NCBI RefSeq assembly: GCF_036248255.1 | Contig: NZ_CP109178.1 | Coordinates: 1,364,001 to 1,428,000, forward strand | DNA length: 64,000 bases | Origin: Streptomyces sp. NBC_01717 | Lineage (GTDB): Bacteria > Actinomycetota > Actinomycetes > Streptomycetales > Streptomycetaceae | Direction of reading: 5' to 3' | In this document: positions 51,534 to 59,788 of the stretch, piece by piece | Position numbering within the stretch: the stretch's first letter is position 1 | Layout: each line of letters begins with the position of its first letter | Notes under the pieces: model-generated | The model's database searches: none | Seen by the model: only the letters and a program-made list of their open reading frames with translations | What the model was told of the DNA's origin: nothing | Position numbers and translations under genes: made by a program

Positions 51534-53540
51534 CTACCGGGAGGCCCGGTCCAGCAGCTCGAAGAAGGTGTCCCCCCTCACCACCTCGAACGGGTCTGTG
51601 AGCAGCTCGCCCAGCTCGGCGATGTCGCTCGGCGTCCAGTTCCACGCGTTGACCGCCCCGGCGATGAACAGCGGGCCGCTCCCGTCCCAGCCCTCGATGT
51701 GCTTCATCAGCCCGTCCCGGTACTCCGCCGCGTTGCCCTGCGGCCAGTAGTTGCCGATCACCGCCAGCCCGGCGGGGCGGATCTGCAGGTCACCGGTCTC
51801 CCAGGACTGGATGATGCCGCGCAGCGGGGTGTTGTCCCGGTAGGAACGAACGATGCGCTCGTCGAAGGGCACCCAGCCGTTGCCCTCCGGGAGCCGCTGG
51901 TTGTACGCGTAGACGAGATCCATGCCAGTACGCCGCAGGAACTTCCCGGTGAGCCGGGTGTACGCGTCCAGCGCCTCCCGGGGCCAGGAGCCGGGGTAGG
52001 TGTATCCGGCGCCCGACGGGCCGCTGATCAGCAGGTCGTTGGCGGTGGCGGTGCGCTGGTAGTGGGCCAGCAGCGCGGGCCCGATGTCGGCCAGGAGCGG
52101 GCTGACCGTCCAGTTGACGGGCACCCGGCCGCGCGCGGGGTTGTCCCACAGGTCGCGCATGCGGCGCTGGCAGTACTGGATGTTGTCGCCCTCGCCGACG
52201 GTGAGCGTGAGGTACACCCGGTTGCGAAGCGTCGCCGGCGGGCGCGGTCGAACCCGGTCGGAGACCTTCGCCCGGGTGCCGGCGTGCACCGTGCCGTTCA
52301 TGTAGTAGTCGGCGGGCACCACTTCCACCCCGTGCTGTGAGGCCCGGTCGACGCCGCCCCACTCCCCGGCCACGTCATTGGAGAACCAGCCGCAGTACGG
52401 GGTGGTCGGCTCGACCCGGCTGAACACCTCGTCGAGCAGCGCGCCGGTGGCCCCCGAGGGCGGCAGCCACACCACCATGGCCCGGGAGGCGACCGCGTAG
52501 TCGCGGAAGTACGGGAAGGGCTCGACGCGGGTGGGCGCGGTGGTCGTGGCGGTGACCAGGTACTGGTTCCACAGGTCGACGTCGACCGTGAGCCGGGTGG
52601 TCCCGGCCGGTGCGGTGAACCGGTAGACGAAGTAACCGCCCCCGTCGCAGAACCGGTTGGCGTCGCCGCCGAGGGAGGAGTTGAGCCCGTCGAACAGGTA
52701 CGGGGCCTCGGCGTCCGTACCCGGCGCGAAGGAAGCGATCTCCTGGCCGTCGGCCCGTACGGTGACCCGCCCCACCGAAGCCCCCCAGCCGTCGTCCCCG
52801 AGGGAGTCCTGGAAACGGAGGAAGGCCCCGTCCGTGCCGGGCAGTTCGGAGCTGAGGTCGAAGGTGCGGACCTCCCGGTTGGAGGAGTCGCGGATACGGT
52901 CCGGCTCGCGGGCGATCTCCCGCCACTGGACACCGTCCACCTTCACGGTTCTGGTGGGCGGGAGCCCGGCCAGCAGGGTGTGGGCGCAGCGGGGGAAGAG
53001 GTTGTCCAGCTGCCAGCGGTAGACCGTCTGCGGGTCGTCGGCGAAACGGCCCCGCAGATCGGCGACGACCTTCAGGCCGTACCGGCTCGCCTGTTCGGCG
53101 GTGGCCGCGACGGCGTTCTCCAGACCGGCGAGGGTGGTGGCGACGTTGACCGAGTCGGGGACCTCGGGGTCGTGCAGGACGGCGCCGCGGACCTCGCCGC
53201 GGTAGCGGCCGATCAGGTCGAGGGCGTTGTCGTGGCGCGTGACGTCGGCACCGGTGCCAGCCAGCCAGCGCAGATCGACGCCGCCGGCGTCGTAGTTGAA
53301 GTAGAGGCGAGGGCGGCGCCGGTTGACGACCCCCTGCAGGGTGGTCAGCAGCAGCTGATCGTCCCCGTGGAGCCTGCTCACGTCGGCGACGTCGAGCGTG
53401 GTGGCGTGGCCGAAGGACGGCAGCAGGGGGGTGGGGCTGTCACGTTCGGCGGCGGCGGCCTGACCGGGGAGGCCGAAGCCCAGTCCGGCTGCCGCCAGGA
53501 TCGTTCCGTTGGTCAGCAAGAAGTCTCTTCGTGACACCAT
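51534..53540 (-). CDS. GxGYxYP-domain putative glycoside hydrolase (Tat-secreted)
   Basis: The 668-aa protein starts MVSRRDFLLTNGTILAAAGL, a Tat signal. It carries the name motif SGAGYTYPGSW (about residue 525), preceded by the N-terminal region of the family (DDQLLLTTLQGVVNRRRPRL) and an inserted beta domain (about 220-340). The family is predicted to be glycosidic but has no established substrate. Its promoter and LacI-type operator link it to the GH92 gene, suggesting a shared glycan substrate. Confidence 0.8.
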   Translation of the reverse strand: MVSRRDFLLTNGTILAAAGLGFGLPGQAAAAERDSPTPLLPSFGHATTLDVADVSRLHGDDQLLLTTLQGVVNRRRPRLYFNYDAGGVDLRWLAGTGADVTRHDNALDLIGRYRGEVRGAVLHDPEVPDSVNVATTLAGLENAVAATAEQASRYGLKVVADLRGRFADDPQTVYRWQLDNLFPRCAHTLLAGLPPTRTVKVDGVQWREIAREPDRIRDSSNREVRTFDLSSELPGTDGAFLRFQDSLGDDGWGASVGRVTVRADGQEIASFAPGTDAEAPYLFDGLNSSLGGDANRFCDGGGYFVYRFTAPAGTTRLTVDVDLWNQYLVTATTTAPTRVEPFPYFRDYAVASRAMVVWLPPSGATGALLDEVFSRVEPTTPYCGWFSNDVAGEWGGVDRASQHGVEVVPADYYMNGTVHAGTRAKVSDRVRPRPPATLRNRVYLTLTVGEGDNIQYCQRRMRDLWDNPARGRVPVNWTVSPLLADIGPALLAHYQRTATANDLLISGPSGAGYTYPGSWPREALDAYTRLTGKFLRRTGMDLVYAYNQRLPEGNGWVPFDERIVRSYRDNTPLRGIIQSWETGDLQIRPAGLAVIGNYWPQGNAAEYRDGLMKHIEGWDGSGPLFIAGAVNAWNWTPSDIAELGELLTDPFEVVRGDTFFELLDRASR

Positions 53541-53570
53541 GGACGATCGCTCCTCCTCGAGTGCGGAGTT

Positions 53571-53622
53571 GACATCGTTGTCACCAGCCAGTGAAGCTAG
53601 CGACGCGTGGGTCGCGTGTAAA
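53571..53622 (-). promoter_or_regulatory. GxGYxYP promoter with LacI-type operator
   Basis: On the minus strand TTTACA (53622-53617), 17 bp, TAGCTT (53599-53594). GACATCGTTGTC (53571-53582; one mismatch from the GH92 operator GACAACGTTGTC) lies just past the expected transcription start, the same geometry as at GH92. Confidence 0.6.
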
Positions 53623-53969
53623 GAGTGCGGACACCCCCGTCGGCCAGGTCGGCGACGAGGGCGGGGTTGCCGCCTCCCTCGTCACTCCGACAAGCGCGGA
53701 CGATGGCAACGGGCAGACCGCGCCGCACCGTTCCGAGTCGAGGTCCTGGGCCGCCGGCGCCGGGCCACGTGAATCTCCAGCCCCCGGTGAGCTCGAGTGC
53801 ACAGGTAGGGGCGAAGCCGCACTCGGGCGCCGGATGCGGTGCACCCCGCTGTCGTCGGAGCACCAGAACGTCCTGTCGAAGGGCGCCGGGACGTCCTGGA
53901 TGAGGGACGTCGGAGCGTACCGGGAAGGCCGCGGTCCGGACGAATGACAGCCCGCAGCACGGTGAGCGC
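53623..53969. other. Interval between GxGYxYP promoter and DUF6114 gene
   Basis: About 350 bases. Frames on both strands are open but Gly/Arg/Pro-rich and lack recognisable domains or good start signals. I see no gene. Confidence 0.4.
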
Positions 53970-54539
53970 TCAGGGCGCGCCGGGGGCGTCGGGCGCGTCC
54001 TCGCCCCGGCGACAAGGTCCGGCATCCGGGCCTCCACCGGCTTGACCCGTCAGGTTGTCAACCGTCGTGTGGCCCTCGCTCCCGGGAACGGTCACAGGTG
54101 GCGTGCCTGCTGTGTGCTGCACCTCGGCCTCCGGCGGGGACGGGTCCCAGGCGCAAGCCAGGGATCCGCCGACAAGGCCGAAGAACATTCCGAAAAGGAG
54201 GCCCCCGAAGTTGGCAAGGGGGAAGGAGACGAGGCTGAGCAACAGGCCCGCGATCCCGGCGAAGACACGCACCTGCTGATGGAACCAGAGCGTGATGCCC
54301 AGAGTCATGAGCAGGATCCCGATGATCAGCGATGCGGCACCGGCCGTGGTGGACAGGGCAACAGCGATGCCCTTCAGCGTGATGTGAACGTAAGGGAAGT
54401 AGATGATGGGCGCCCCCGCCAGGAGCATGAACAGGCCGGCCCAGAACGGGCGCCCACCACGCCAGGTTCTGAATCTGCGTCGGGTGCCGTCGATCCTGTC
54501 GCGTAGTCCTGGGCGGGTGCCGAAAAGTTCGCTGATCAC
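53970..54539 (-). CDS. DUF6114 membrane protein
   Basis: The 189-aa protein has four hydrophobic helices between residues 30 and 130 (PFWAGLFMLLAGAPIIYFPY; VALSTTAGAASLIIGILLMT; VFAGIAGLLLSLVSFPLANF; FGMFFGLVGGSLACAW) and a disordered C-terminal tail. It follows the pattern of DUF6114, found in Streptomyces beside DUF6230 proteins. No function is known. It lies 152 bases downstream of the DUF6230 gene on the same strand. ATG 54539. Confidence 0.8.
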   Translation of the reverse strand: MISELFGTRPGLRDRIDGTRRRFRTWRGGRPFWAGLFMLLAGAPIIYFPYVHITLKGIAVALSTTAGAASLIIGILLMTLGITLWFHQQVRVFAGIAGLLLSLVSFPLANFGGLLFGMFFGLVGGSLACAWDPSPPEAEVQHTAGTPPVTVPGSEGHTTVDNLTGQAGGGPDAGPCRRGEDAPDAPGAP

Positions 54540-54691
54540 GTGCGGCTTTCAGGGTGAAGGGGTGGGTATCGCCTGTGATGATGCGGTACGTGGAGTCGGT
54601 GAACGTTGGTGCCCAGCTGAACGAATACGGATGGGCCGGTCCAGGACCGCGCGTCGGCACGGTGTCCGGGGCCATAGCGGTGCGCCCGGAG

Positions 54692-55309
54692 TCAGAAGCA
54701 GCGGTGGCTGCCCTGCTTGAGACTCACTGCGAGGTCAGGGACGCTGAGTGTGGCAGCCGAGATGGCAACCGCGTTGATGCGCACGTCGGTCAGGGTGGTC
54801 GACACGGCCTGCTGGGCAAAGCCGTTGGGATCGAAGAACCCCGAGTTCCGGTCGCCCGGGTTGATCGGCCCCTTGGTGATCGAGCCCGCGGCGACACCGA
54901 TGTCCAGGTCGTTCAAGGTCGCCCGACCGGCTGTCAGGGATGTCGCATCGATGAAGATGTCCCGGGCCTCGGCCCGGTCGCCGCCGGTGAGCCGCAGCGT
55001 GTACAGGCCCAGAACCGGGATCTCGACCGCTACGGACTCGCACAGTCTCTTGATCGTCGCGTGCCGGGCACCTGTGACCACGACGGGCACACGGCGGCCC
55101 TCTCTGGTCACGTCCACCATGCCGTAGATACTCGTACCGCGAGTGGTCAGTGTGTCTGCAGCGAACTGGAACCGGTCGCCGGAGATGAAGAACGACGCAG
55201 CCAGTGCACCTTGCGCCATGCCGATACCCAGCGCCGCGGCAGCCGCCGTGCTCGGAACCAGGACAAGGGCGAAACGCTTCCACCGCGTCCTGCCGCAGCC
55301 GTGCGACAT
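54692..55309 (-). CDS. DUF6230 secreted/cell-surface protein
   Basis: The 205-aa protein (MSHGCGRTRWKRFALVLVPS) has an uncleaved-type N-terminal hydrophobic segment (VPSTAAAAALGIGMAQGALA) and then FFISGDRFQFAADTLTTRGT, the hallmark of DUF6230, with a beta-rich remainder ending CF. Old annotations call such proteins cholesterol esterase, without evidence. The pair with DUF6114 recurs in Streptomyces. Role probably in the cell envelope. ATG 55309 is used for the GGAGAG upstream and family start; the frame is open for 63 more codons that lack coding character. Confidence 0.8.
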   Translation of the reverse strand: MSHGCGRTRWKRFALVLVPSTAAAAALGIGMAQGALAASFFISGDRFQFAADTLTTRGTSIYGMVDVTREGRRVPVVVTGARHATIKRLCESVAVEIPVLGLYTLRLTGGDRAEARDIFIDATSLTAGRATLNDLDIGVAAGSITKGPINPGDRNSGFFDPNGFAQQAVSTTLTDVRINAVAISAATLSVPDLAVSLKQGSHRCF

Positions 55310-55957
55310 GCCGTGCCTCTCTCCTGTGAAGTGCAGGCCGCCCCCAAACACCGTGCCCTCGGACAGGCTCGCCCGCCAGGCTGGACGGCGGACATTCCGG
55401 TCGCGACACAAGCCTTGCAGGTACCGGCGGTCCGACATGGACCACTGTCCTGCGCCTTTGATCGACTCTAGAGTGCGGACAAGGAAACCCGTCGGCACGC
55501 CAGCCCGCCCAGACGGGTGAAACAGAGGGACCGGCGGAGGTCCCCTGCGACGGATCGCGGTGGTCGACGAGCTGGGTGAAAGTCAGTGCGCAGTTCGACG
55601 GGAAGCCGCCCTCGTCCTCGTCAGGCGGGAGTCCGTGAAGCCCGGGGCGCCGGAACCGTGACGCTGCGCCGGCACCAGGCCGGCCGGGGACGCCACGACA
55701 GCCCGGCCGACCGAGCGAAGTGGCGCAGCGATCAGGCCGGACTCGATCCGGGCCCGGATCAACCTCTGCCAGAAGGGGTGCAGGGCAGCTGACCGAGCTG
55801 AGGTCACGCTGTCGCTCGGCCTGCGCCGGGCGGCCACACGTACCGACTCGCCTTCCATGTCTGTGCGTTGACGTGCATCGCGGTGAGCCGAGGAGACTCA
55901 ACGCCTCAAGGCCGCCCGGCAAGTTCTCGCTCGGCACCCCGATGGCATGATCAAGGC
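55310..55957. other. Intergenic region between DUF6230 and HAD genes
   Basis: About 650 bases between divergent genes. Open frames at 55583-55858 (minus) and 55586-55792 (plus) have no recognisable domain and poor start signals. I find no strong hairpin or repeat. Confidence 0.35.
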
Positions 55958-56599
55958 GTGACCAGTGAACCTGCTCGACCTGCCGGGAAGTACGTCCTGT
56001 TCGATGTCGACGGCACGTTGATCGACGCGGTGGAGAATCAACGGCAGGTCTGGGGCACTTGGTCGGCGCAATACGGACTGGACCCTGATGAGGTCCACAG
56101 GGTGGCGCTGCGGACGCGGCCGATGGAGACCTTCGCGACGGTCGCTCCTGATCGGGATCCGCGGGCGTGCCTGGCGGCATTGCATGAACTGGAGGACGAG
56201 GACGTACGGTCCGGTGTCTATGCCGCCTTCGAAGGTGCGACGGAGCTGCTGTCGGCACTGCCCTCAGGGCGCTGGGGTCTGGTGACATCGAACTACGAGC
56301 ACCGGGTGCGCGGTCGGTTCGCCCGGACCGGCCTGCCGGTTCCTGACGTGCTCGTGGATGCCGCCGCCGTCGCGGAGGGCAAGCCGTCACCGGTGCCCTA
56401 TCTGCTGGCTGCTGAGCTACTCGGGGCCGGACCGCAGGACTGCCTGGTCATCGAGGACGCGCCGTCCGGTGTGAGGTCCGGGCTGCGCGCCGGCATGACG
56501 GTGTGGGGGGTCAACGCTCCTGTTGCGGTGGACGGCGTGCACCGCCATTTCGGGAGCCTGCGCGAAGCGGTACCCGAGATCCTGGCTTTCGCGACGTGA
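55958..56599 (+). CDS. HAD-superfamily IA phosphatase
   Basis: The 213-aa protein has all four HAD motifs: KYVLFDVDGTLIDAVE (motif I, nucleophile Asp), VTSNYEHRVRGRFARTG (motif II, Ser), EGKPSPVPY (motif III, Lys) and CLVIEDAPSGVRSGLRAG (motif IV). It is most like beta-phosphoglucomutase/sugar-phosphatase subfamily IA enzymes (YfbT/GPP-like) and should dephosphorylate a small sugar phosphate. GTG 55958 is chosen because homology starts there; the longer frame has no such support. The terminator is at 56622. Confidence 0.87.
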   Translation: MTSEPARPAGKYVLFDVDGTLIDAVENQRQVWGTWSAQYGLDPDEVHRVALRTRPMETFATVAPDRDPRACLAALHELEDEDVRSGVYAAFEGATELLSALPSGRWGLVTSNYEHRVRGRFARTGLPVPDVLVDAAAVAEGKPSPVPYLLAAELLGAGPQDCLVIEDAPSGVRSGLRAGMTVWGVNAPVAVDGVHRHFGSLREAVPEILAFAT

Positions 56600-56621
56600 G
56601 CACGCGGGAATCCGCTGTCCG

Positions 56622-56651
56622 CGTCCGCCTTCCGCCGCGCGAAGGCGGACG
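56622..56651 (+). terminator. Terminator after HAD gene
   Basis: CGTCCGCCTTC / GAAGGCGGACG, an 11-bp perfect stem with an 8-base loop, 23 bases past the stop. Confidence 0.65.
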
Positions 56652-56727
56652 AACCTGACGGTGCGCAGGTCGACGCCGCTGTCCGGGGACTCGAAGTCCG
56701 CGGCCGACCGCATCGTCCAACACCTGA

Positions 56728-56886
56728 GGGCTGTCCCGTGATCCCTGGTGGATCAACGCGCGGCGTCAGATGCGGTGCATCGCAAGGCGGAGGGGCGTCC
56801 GCATACCGGGTGTATCGGGCGTTCCGACAACGCGGCGAGGTGCCGTAGCTGTCGTCGCGCGCCCGCCAGGGATAACGGGACAGCCC
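56728..56886. mobile_element. MITE-like element with 21-bp terminal inverted repeats
   Basis: A 159-bp segment is bounded by inverted repeats of 21 bp with one mismatch (left starts GGGCTGTCCCGTGATCC, 56728-56748; right is its complement, 56866-56886). The TIR sequence is of the GGGCTGTCCC type seen at ends of IS5-family elements in Streptomyces. The outer flanks are TGA and TTA, compatible with but not proof of a TNA target duplication. The interior has no gene. No transposase with these ends is in the window. Confidence 0.7.
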
Positions 56887-57041
56887 TTAGTATGGCGTAC
56901 CAGGTGTATGGGCCACCGGGCCTGCGTCGCACACGCGTGCGGCGCGCCCGAAGCCGGGCATGCGCCGAGAGGCGTCCCCATGCCGGAAACCCCGGCCCGA
57001 TTCCGACGGGCCGGGGTTTCCATGTGATGCGGGTGGAGCTG
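56887..57041. other. Short interval between MITE and glycine-rich gene
   Basis: Contains the terminator of the glycine-rich protein gene; nothing else recognised. Confidence 0.4.
56985..57021 (-). terminator. Terminator after glycine-rich gene
   Basis: GGAAACCCCGGCCC / GGGCCGGGGTTTCC, perfect 14-bp stem with a 9-base loop, 20 bases past the stop at 57042. Confidence 0.8.
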
Positions 57042-57770
57042 TTACCACTTGTTGCCGTAGTGGTCCCTGACCACTCGGAAGCTGCCCACTACGCCGTTCT
57101 TGACCCACACGCCGCCGTGGACCTGGCGGGTGAAGACACCATTGCTGGTGCTCCAGGGACCGACAGTGGCGACCGGGGAGCCGTTGTCGCAGGTCGCCCC
57201 GCGGAAGAGCTCTACGGTCCTGCGGCTGTCGTTGCGGACGTTGAAGCTCCGCGAGCCCAGGCCGCTGACCACGGTGATGCAGCCGTCCGGCTGAGCGGAG
57301 TACGACCGCTCGTTGATGTGGATCCGCCCCTTGTCGTAGCCGCCGTAGCCACCGTCGTCGCCGCCACGGCCACCGCCGCCGCCACCGCCGCCGAAGCCAC
57401 CGCCACCGCCGCCGCCGCCACGGCCACCGCCGCCGCCACCGCCGCCGAAGCCACCGCCACCGCCGCCACCGAAGCCGCCTTCGTCGCCGCCACGGCCACC
57501 GCCGCCGCCACCGCCGAAGCCGCCTTCGTCGCCGCCACGGCCACCGCCGCCACCGCCGCCGAAGCCGCCTTCGTCGCCGCCACGACCTCCGTTTCCGTTC
57601 CCTCCGTTTCCGTTCCCGTCGCCGGCAGCGGGGCCCGGGGCGGGGGCTGCCTGTTGGACGGATGGGGCGGCTGGAGCGGATCCAGCAGCCGAGGCATAAG
57701 TAATGCCGGTTGTCGCGAGGACTGCGGCGCCCACTACGGCGGCAGTCACAGCGACGGTACGCGTCGTCAT
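57042..57770 (-). CDS. Secreted glycine-rich repeat protein
   Basis: The 242-aa protein has a signal peptide (MTTRTVAVTAAVVGAAVLAT, cleavage near YASA), a Pro/Ala linker, a glycine-rich region (about 50-145) with three copies of RGGDEGGFGGGGGGG (15 aa, 45 bp) plus degenerate ones, and a C-terminal globular domain of about 95 residues (YSAQPDGCITVVSGLGSRSF ... CDNGSPVATVGPW) with two Cys that may form a disulphide. I do not recognise the domain. A structural or surface role is likely by composition. Confidence 0.75.
   Translation of the reverse strand: MTTRTVAVTAAVVGAAVLATTGITYASAAGSAPAAPSVQQAAPAPGPAAGDGNGNGGNGNGGRGGDEGGFGGGGGGGRGGDEGGFGGGGGGGRGGDEGGFGGGGGGGFGGGGGGGGRGGGGGGGGFGGGGGGGGRGGDDGGYGGYDKGRIHINERSYSAQPDGCITVVSGLGSRSFNVRNDSRRTVELFRGATCDNGSPVATVGPWSTSNGVFTRQVHGGVWVKNGVVGSFRVVRDHYGNKW
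57471..57605 (-). repeat. 45-bp coding repeats in the glycine-rich gene
   Basis: The segment reading GAAGCCGCCTTCGTCGCCGC on the plus strand recurs at 57471, 57516 and 57561, each 45 bp apart. The repeats are in frame and encode RGGDEGGFGGGGGGG. Confidence 0.85.
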
Positions 57771-57820
57771 GTCACTTCTCCCTGTCTCAGAGACGTCGGC
57801 CGGTAAGCCGACCTGCGATG

Positions 57821-57849
57821 AACGTACTAATAGTCCCTTTAGCTGTCAT
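57821..57849 (-). promoter_or_regulatory. Possible promoter of glycine-rich gene
   Basis: On the minus strand ATGACA (57849-57844), 17 bp, TACGTT (57826-57821), leaving about a 45-base leader that contains a small hairpin GTCGGC/GCCGAC. Confidence 0.35.
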
Positions 57850-58301
57850 ATCGGACATCCCCATGGTGTGACGCGAAGGGGCCGACCGGGTGTACGAACG
57901 GCAGGTTCCATGGGCCGATGCATCATCTGATGGGTCGTGAAAGCCCAGGAAAATGGGCATATCTGGCGCACCGTTGGGCTTTCCGGGCGACATACTGCGG
58001 CCCTCTCACCCTGTCGGCAGCATGCCGCCGATTCCAGCACGGCGGAAACGCCCCCCGCCGCCCGTCCCGACGCCTACGCGTCACATGTCCGGTCAGGTCT
58101 CCCCAAGTTCTCGGGACTCATGGTGGGTCCCTCAGAACACGGACCGAATGGCAACGGCCCGGCGCCCCGCACCGATCCCCGGCCCGGATGCCCCGTGCTC
58201 GGGATATTGACGATCCCTTGACCTCCAGGACCGCATCCATGACTGCGCCCGCGCTGTCCTCAGTGGTATCGAACCTGCCCCTCGTGAAGGAGTCCGCTGC
58301 C
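57850..58301. other. Interval between glycine-rich and slipin genes
   Basis: About 450 bases between divergent genes. Two TTGAC motifs at about 58206-58222 may belong to the slipin promoter. The frames are short or lack character. Nothing else recognised. Confidence 0.4.
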
Positions 58302-59135
58302 ATGGATGGCGCTGTCGTTGGAGCTGTGGTTGTCGTCGTCTGCGTGCTGCTGGTGCTGCGCAGCGGGATGCGTGTGGTCAATCAGGTGGACCGAGGGGTG
58401 GTCTTCCGCTTCGGCAAGACGCTGCCCGGCCATCGGCAGCCCGGCATCACCTTCCTCATCCCGTTCGCCGACCGGATGCGGAAGGTGAACGTACAGGTGG
58501 TGACGCTGCCTGTGCCGACGCAGGAGGGCATAACCCGGGACAACGTGTCGGTGAAGGTCGATGCCGTCGTCTACTTCAAGGTCGTCGATCCGGTACGGGC
58601 CACGATCGAGGTGCAGGACTACATCTTCGCGGTCGGCCAGGTCGCCCAGTCCTCCCTGCGCTCCATCATCGGCAAGAGCGACTTGGACGATCTGCTCTCG
58701 GACCGCGAACGGCTGCACGAAGGGCTGGCCCTGATGATCGACAGCCCGGCGGCCGGCTGGGGTGTGCACATCGACCGGGTCGAGATCAAGGACGTGCAGC
58801 TGCCGGAGTCGCTGAAGCGTTCCATGTCGCGGCAGGCCGAGGCGGAGCGTGAGCGGCGCGCCCGGGTGATCACCGCGGACGGCGAGTTCCAGGCGGCACA
58901 GCAGCTCGCCAACGCTTCGCGCATCATGGCCGACACGCCGGAGGCGATGCAGCTGAGGCTGTTGCAGACGGTGGTCGAGGTGGCAGCCGAGAAGAACTCC
59001 ACGCTGGTCATGCCGTTCCCGGTGGAACTGCTGCGGTACTTCGACCGGGCGGCTCGCCAGTTCGGGACGGGCAGCGACGTCGCGACACCCGTTCCGGCCC
59101 CGCACGACGAAACAGTGCCCGACCCCCGCGCGTAA
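58302..59135 (+). CDS. SPFH/band 7 (slipin) membrane protein
   Basis: The 277-aa protein has one N-terminal membrane helix (GAVVGAVVVVVCVLLVLRSG) and a band-7 domain (about 25-215): VDRGVVFRFGKTLPGHRQPG, ITRDNVSVKVDAVVYFKVVD, QSSLRSIIGKSDLDDLLSDR, ending with the coiled segment SMSRQAEAERERRARVITAD. It oligomerises in the membrane like stomatin/slipin. No NfeD partner gene is adjacent. ATG 58302 has AAGGAG nine bases upstream. Confidence 0.9.
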   Translation: MDGAVVGAVVVVVCVLLVLRSGMRVVNQVDRGVVFRFGKTLPGHRQPGITFLIPFADRMRKVNVQVVTLPVPTQEGITRDNVSVKVDAVVYFKVVDPVRATIEVQDYIFAVGQVAQSSLRSIIGKSDLDDLLSDRERLHEGLALMIDSPAAGWGVHIDRVEIKDVQLPESLKRSMSRQAEAERERRARVITADGEFQAAQQLANASRIMADTPEAMQLRLLQTVVEVAAEKNSTLVMPFPVELLRYFDRAARQFGTGSDVATPVPAPHDETVPDPRA

Positions 59136-59260
59136 CGCCGTCAGGGGTCCGTCAGGGTCTGCTGCCCCGGCGTCAGGGATTCGCCAACGCACCATGATCG
59201 CCACCGCCCTTGGGCCTTCCATGAGGTCAGGACCTGAGGTCGGCGAGGAGTGGTGACGAA

Positions 59261-59788
59261 ATGGAGCGAGCGGACGAACGGCGTGTGGTGGCCGGTGTGA
59301 GCGGCACGCTGGGCAGTCTGACAGCACTGCACCGGGCCGCGGCCGAGGCCCGGCGCACCGATGCCGTACTGCGGGCCGTACTGGCCTGGTCACCTCCCGG
59401 CGGCGAGCTCGGGCAGCGCAGTCAGCCGTGGCCCGAGCTGCTGACCGAGTGCCGTCGGGTGGCGGGCGACCGGCTGCTCCGGGCGGTGGACACCGCCTTC
59501 GGCGCGGCCGGGCCCGGGGTGCCGATGGAGACTCTGGTCGTACGGGGCACACCGGGCGTCGCGCTGATCGCTGCGACGAACGGCCCCGACGACCTGCTGG
59601 TGGTCGGGGCCGGGGCGCGCGGAGGGCTGCGGAGGGCTCTGCATCCTTCGGTCGCCCGGTACTGTCTCGCGCACGCGACCTGCCCGGTGCTCGCCGTACC
59701 CCCCTCTCCGTTGCAGGACGACATTGCCGCCGTCCACCGCCGGATTTCCTGGCACATGCCGCTGAACGCCCGGGAGTTGGCGGACTGA
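59261..59788 (+). CDS. Universal stress protein family
   Basis: The 175-aa protein has one UspA domain: RRVVAGVSGTLGSLTALHRA at the start, VLRAVLAWSPP, METLVVRGTPGVALIAAT, and the ATP-binding segment LLVVGAGARGGLRRALHPSV ending ATCPVLAVP. The G-x2-G-x9-G-S/T motif is partly kept, so nucleotide binding is plausible. It is 125 bases after the slipin gene, same strand. Streptomyces Usp genes are often under hypoxia regulators; no clear box is seen. Confidence 0.87.
   Translation: MERADERRVVAGVSGTLGSLTALHRAAAEARRTDAVLRAVLAWSPPGGELGQRSQPWPELLTECRRVAGDRLLRAVDTAFGAAGPGVPMETLVVRGTPGVALIAATNGPDDLLVVGAGARGGLRRALHPSVARYCLAHATCPVLAVPPSPLQDDIAAVHRRISWHMPLNARELAD

Noticed and set aside
53591..54045. Overlapping open frames on both strands
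   Set aside because: Low-complexity, no domain, and part is antisense to DUF6114.
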